Assembly (NCBI GenBank): GCA_021397835.1
Contig: JAJFZO010000113.1
Span: 124,001 to 188,000, forward strand
DNA length: 64,000 bases
Reading direction: 5' to 3'
From: Moringa oleifera
Lineage: Eukaryota; Streptophyta; Magnoliopsida; Brassicales; Moringaceae
This document shows positions 60,385 through 64,000 of the stretch, in pieces (position 1 is the first letter of the stretch; the number at the start of each line of letters is the position of its first letter). The notes under the pieces were generated by a model. It did not search any database, had not been told where the DNA came from, and saw nothing but the letters and a program-made list of their open reading frames with translations. A program made the translations under genes and the position numbers.

Positions 60385-61800
60385 AAAAACAGACTCCTTT
60401 TAATTTTTTAAAGGGTTAGGTTAAAAGGAGTATGGAGAAGTAAAAGGGAAAATGCGTGGGGGATTTACGTTGCCTAGTGAGAATGATTGGGTAAGAAATG
60501 AAATGGTTGTAGAATAAGGAGCAAAGCGAAAGCATAGCCATCCGTTTTTGTGGACCAAAGGAAAGGGTTGAGACAATTAGATCTTTGAATGGATAAAGAA
60601 AGCGAAAGGTGAATTAACATTGTGCTTTTATCTTATAGATGGATATCTTTTCTAATTGCTTGGGTACAGACCAAATTTGTGTGAAAGAAAAAAAAAGAAA
60701 AAAGGAAAAGAAAAAGATTATTGCTGAGCCAAATGGTGTTCATTGGATTAGGAAGAAAATATGGAATTTATTGTTCAAATTTTCACCTTTTGATGTCCAA
60801 ACTAGCTCGAGCTGTAAGTTTAGTTCATTAAAGCTCAGTAAGTTCATACTTGATATGTAGGCTTACTGAAACTATGCTTATCCCGCTAGATTTTCAATCC
60901 AAAGAAATTGGGTTCAAGCGAATTATTAATCCAAAATAAGGCTGTATATGCTCTCTTCATCTTTTCTAAACAATCTCCCATGATAACTCGTTTTTTGGGT
61001 GGCTTCTCTCTCGATTCTGATGAAAAAGGGTTTTCTCTACCTTGTTTGTCTGTATGTAAATTAAATATGCATCTAACATAAAGAGTAATAGTATAGTAAA
61101 TTCGTACCATCTTTCAAAGAAGTTGAAACTATGGGGACCGAATTCCTCCTAACAAAGCATATGGAAAGCTACTAAGCTTAGTGAGGTTTCTTTTGATTTT
61201 ATTTTCTTCATTTCCTCTGGGATTATTTTCTTAATTCAACATAACAGTACTATGGATGAGTGTAACCTATTGCAATTCACCATATTCACTTACTACCTAG
61301 CTTGATCGAATGCTGATATGCTTATATATATATATTTGCATAACTGTGATTTATCTAAACTATATTTAGAGATACGAGCCTTGAACATGGTTGAAACCAA
61401 GACAGAAAAGAAAACATTGCATTGTCATCATTTATTTTCTTAGGACATTTTTTCTTTCTGAACTGTTTCCACATCTAGATTTAATCATAAACAATAGTTG
61501 TTAAGATTTTTTTTTCTTAGCTAACTACCTACTTTTCATTCTTTTGCTGTTTAAAATTTAAAATGGTGTTCAATGTAACTTAGATACTTCTAGTTTGAAA
61601 TGCTGCAAAGTTTTGAGTTTTCTGTATGACTATTACATTTATATTTGGTAGTCATAATTCTTAACGGGATGATTATTCAATGCTCACATGTAGCTTTCCA
61701 TTTACATAGTTAACTTTTGAACTAGGTTGCAGTTTGAGAAATATATTATAGATTTTTAATGCAATGATCTAAAAATTTTAATAAAAAAACTATAATGATC
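60385..61800. other. Intergenic DNA, no recognisable gene
   Basis: Mixed-composition DNA between repeat R and the PEX14 pseudogene. A PEX14 first exon was looked for here and not found. Confidence 0.45.
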
Positions 61801-61849
61801 TAAAATTTTCAAAGCTTGAAAAGACAATGGATCATGACAGTGAAATTAT

Positions 61850-63195
61850 TGGAAGAGATGCCTTGCGAGAAATTTCTTCAAAATATGTAGACTTCAAATC
61901 ACATCCAAGAGTTAAGAGGCTCTCCTATCACCTACAAGTATTCCTTTTGTCAGAAGAAAGGCCTTACAAATGAGGAAATCAGTGAAGCCTATCGACATGG
62001 TCCTGTAAGCACATTGTTTCATCACATGAACTTTTAGCATTTTATGAAACATTTCCTTCCATGATCATTTCTCTCTGTTTTTTAATTTGTATCTTTTCTG
62101 TTGATTATAGAATCCACCTTCAAGAATTACAAATGGATAGAGTCCTACCTTGGATCAAGGTTAATAATGTATCTTTGTCTTTTTGTTTGTCTTTATAATG
62201 GTTTTGATAACTTAGATGTGCTTCTAAGAAGCCATGAGTTTAACTTGGCTTTTCATAAAAATAGATTGGACTTGGATGTGTTTGGGTGGTTGAAATTGAA
62301 TCCTTGATCATGACTACCCTATGCATCACTAATGTACTTGCATGTCGTATCCATTATCAATAATAAATATGTATTTGAAGTCATCTGGAAACATTCTACC
62401 ACAAGCCATAGCACCACTTTTACAATCTCTACCAGCCAGTCATATTAGACTATATTTGCTTTAGCAACTTCCTCATGGTCATGGTTTCACTGGTCATATA
62501 CTTTTGCTGTTATGGGGGTTCTTGCTGTTTCAGGTGCCAAGACAATAATAGTTTTAAAGGTATTTGTTTGGACCACTAGGTCAAGTAACTAAATGTCATG
62601 CATGTTTTTTCTTACTTTGTATGTAGTAAAAACCTGTGTGCTTGATTTGGTGATGTGCAGTGTCTAGAATATATATATATTTTTTTTTTGCTAAGGTTAA
62701 AGTCTTAGATTCTTAAGGTTGCTTTAGAAGATAATGACAACAAAGGGAAGAGATTAAGACCAAGTTTAATCGAAGAAACAATAGAAGTTGATAAAGATGC
62801 TGCTGTAACTACTGTAAATGCATTAAAAGCAAGTCTAGGACTACTTAACTCAAAAAATGAAGGTTGTCCATGCAGATTCATTTAATTCTAGCAGTTAATT
62901 TCTAAAAATCTTTGTTTTAAGAACGACCATTACTCTGTCTACTTGTTTCTTGTAGCGCTCTCTCTATTTCTCTCTATCACACACACATAAAGAGTTGCAC
63001 ACCTATGCACTTGAAACTAAGAACATAGACTCCAAAAATTTGGCACATGTTTCACCTTGCTAATTTAATATCTTGTAAGAGTTGAGAAACATCAAGGCCT
63101 TGACAAAATGGTTGGATATCCAAATAGCAAGTATGAGGTCAATAATTAATTCACTTTGAAAATTGGCAAGTGTAAAAGACGATGCACTGTCATCA
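61850..63195 (+). pseudogene. Peroxin-14 (PEX14) pseudogene, multi-exon
   Basis: PEX14 is a peroxisomal membrane docking protein. Exon a (61855-62004) reads DFKSHPRV, a one-base insertion, then RGSPITYKYSFCQKKGLTNE and EISEAYRHGP, the conserved N-terminal PEX5-binding fold (HP.VR.SP...F...KGLT..EI..A), and ends at a GT donor. Exon b (62111-62160) reads NPPSRITNG and a stop. Exon c (62465-62559) reads HWSYTFAVMGVLAVSGAKTI, the membrane segment (HW..A..AVGVLAASGAGT), with a GT donor. Exon d (62711-62870) reads KRLRPSLIEETIE and ASLGLLNSKNEG. Exon e (63085-63190) reads KWLDIQIASMRSIINSL, like the QEMKSM.NAIRKLE helix. The order is conserved, but stops and a shift inactivate it. Confidence 0.85.
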
Positions 63196-63199
63196 AAGA

Positions 63200-64000
63200 A
63201 AAGGCCAAAGCCAGATACACTACATGCATTAGATAGTGGTAGGTCATTTATCTTGTTAAACATAATGGAGACTAATTTTCTTTTTGTCATTTCTTGCTTC
63301 AAGTTTTTTTCGATATGCTGTATCTTCGTCTCACCTATTTGGAATGAAAATCTTCAAAATACTTTATCCATAAGTTACTTCTTGCCTTTGGTGTTCTTAT
63401 CAAGAATGAATAACCTATTCATGAAAACAATAGACTATAATTGGTTTTTTGCAATAAATTCTTCTAATTCCATAGAGTTCTATGAATCATTCTTAAAGTT
63501 AATCATTGGACAAAATGTCTACAATCAGATGCCATGCTGGCATTATTGTCTGAATTACATAATTAATAATTTAAGCTTGAGGTTAACTTATGAACTTATT
63601 CATGATTGTTTCTTATAATTCTTGTAACATTCAATTCAAGAGCTAAAGTTGGCTGGAAAAATTTCTCTTCCTTTTCTTGGTGATTAGTATATAAGTTTGA
63701 ATGGTTGTGGTACCACCATATCTAAACTATTAGATAGTACATGTTTTCTTACTGAAGATCATGGTCTTCTTTTAGGCTGTGTTTTCAAGAAATTTGTTGA
63801 TTAATTTCCCTTTTCAATCATTGCATCTTCAAGTACGTAGCCTGATCAAACAAGATTTCTGAGTTCTTTTTTCTTGATCAAGATATTGCCTTCAAATCAT
63901 CAACCAGATAAAAATATGCTTAGTGGACTACTAAAATTTTGTAGGGTCATGTGCTCAAAATAGTAGCCAATGTTAAGTTAGTAGGAAATGTTGTAGTTAT
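63200..64000. other. Possible intron or flank of the PEX14 pseudogene
   Basis: A 151-codon open frame (63163-63618) runs through the donor-like end of exon e into AT-rich, hydrophobic-looking sequence. This looks like intron read-through. No further exon was identified before the window edge. Confidence 0.4.

Noticed and set aside
63163..63618. 151-codon open frame
   Set aside because: Only its first codons overlap a PEX14-like exon; the rest is hydrophobic AT-rich intron read-through.

Overview
This window looks like a piece of nuclear DNA from a flowering plant, probably a eudicot. The evidence is AT-rich intergenic sequence, plant CACTA transposons, GT-AG intron-exon fragments of plant gene families (SABATH methyltransferase, DUF761/DUF4408, plant B3, cytochrome P450, PEX14, mitochondrial calcium uniporter) and a plant-type 45S ribosomal DNA unit. 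I see no intact host protein-coding gene. Almost every recognisable gene carries stops, frameshifts or truncations, so the region reads as a gene graveyard, perhaps pericentromeric, knob-like or otherwise low-recombination DNA. The species cannot be named from the sequence alone.

Layout. 1-2114: 3' part of an autonomous-type CACTA transposon with an exon/intron gene encoding a DUF8039-like segment and a C48/Ulp1-like protease domain. 2115-6050: AT-rich DNA with a 26-bp triplication and a degenerate ~700-bp tandem repeat. 6056-18100: GC-richer array of ~181-bp tandem repeats, split at 10547-14918 by a non-autonomous CACTA element. 18100-26800: one almost complete but decayed 45S rDNA unit on the minus strand (promoter-like motif, ETS, 18S, ITS1, 5.8S, ITS2, 26S). 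Its 18S is interrupted by a 2.39-kb solo LTR with a 5-bp target duplication. The 181-bp array lies directly downstream of the 26S 3' end and is best read as the intergenic-spacer subrepeats of the same unit.

26.8-39.8 kb and 54.2-60.4 kb hold at least four partial copies of one ancestral segment, called here A-B-C-(R)-D. C is a DUF4408/DUF761 gene. R is a ~1.55-kb AT-rich repeat, present as about four tandem copies at 28.4-34.8 kb and once at 58.9-60.4 kb. Copies lie in both orientations. 40.1-41.0 kb: truncated P450 pseudogene (minus). 42.4-46.2 kb: four-exon SABATH methyltransferase pseudogene (minus), its last exon split by a hAT-like MITE. 47.3-48.4 kb: a lone transportin-1-like exon, then a frameshifted B3-domain gene. 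49.9-50.3 kb: exon 1 of a mitochondrial calcium uniporter pseudogene, followed by a complete 3391-bp non-autonomous CACTA element (50457-53847, TSD GAT). 61.8-63.2 kb: multi-exon PEX14 pseudogene.

The genes do not form an operon or pathway. What links them is transposition, segmental duplication and decay. The points most worth a second look are the CpG-eroded rDNA unit with its spacer array, the ~1.55-kb tandem repeat with reading frames kept open across copies, and the inverted segmental duplications. Identifications rest on reading translations and remembered conserved family or rDNA sequences; no database search was run.
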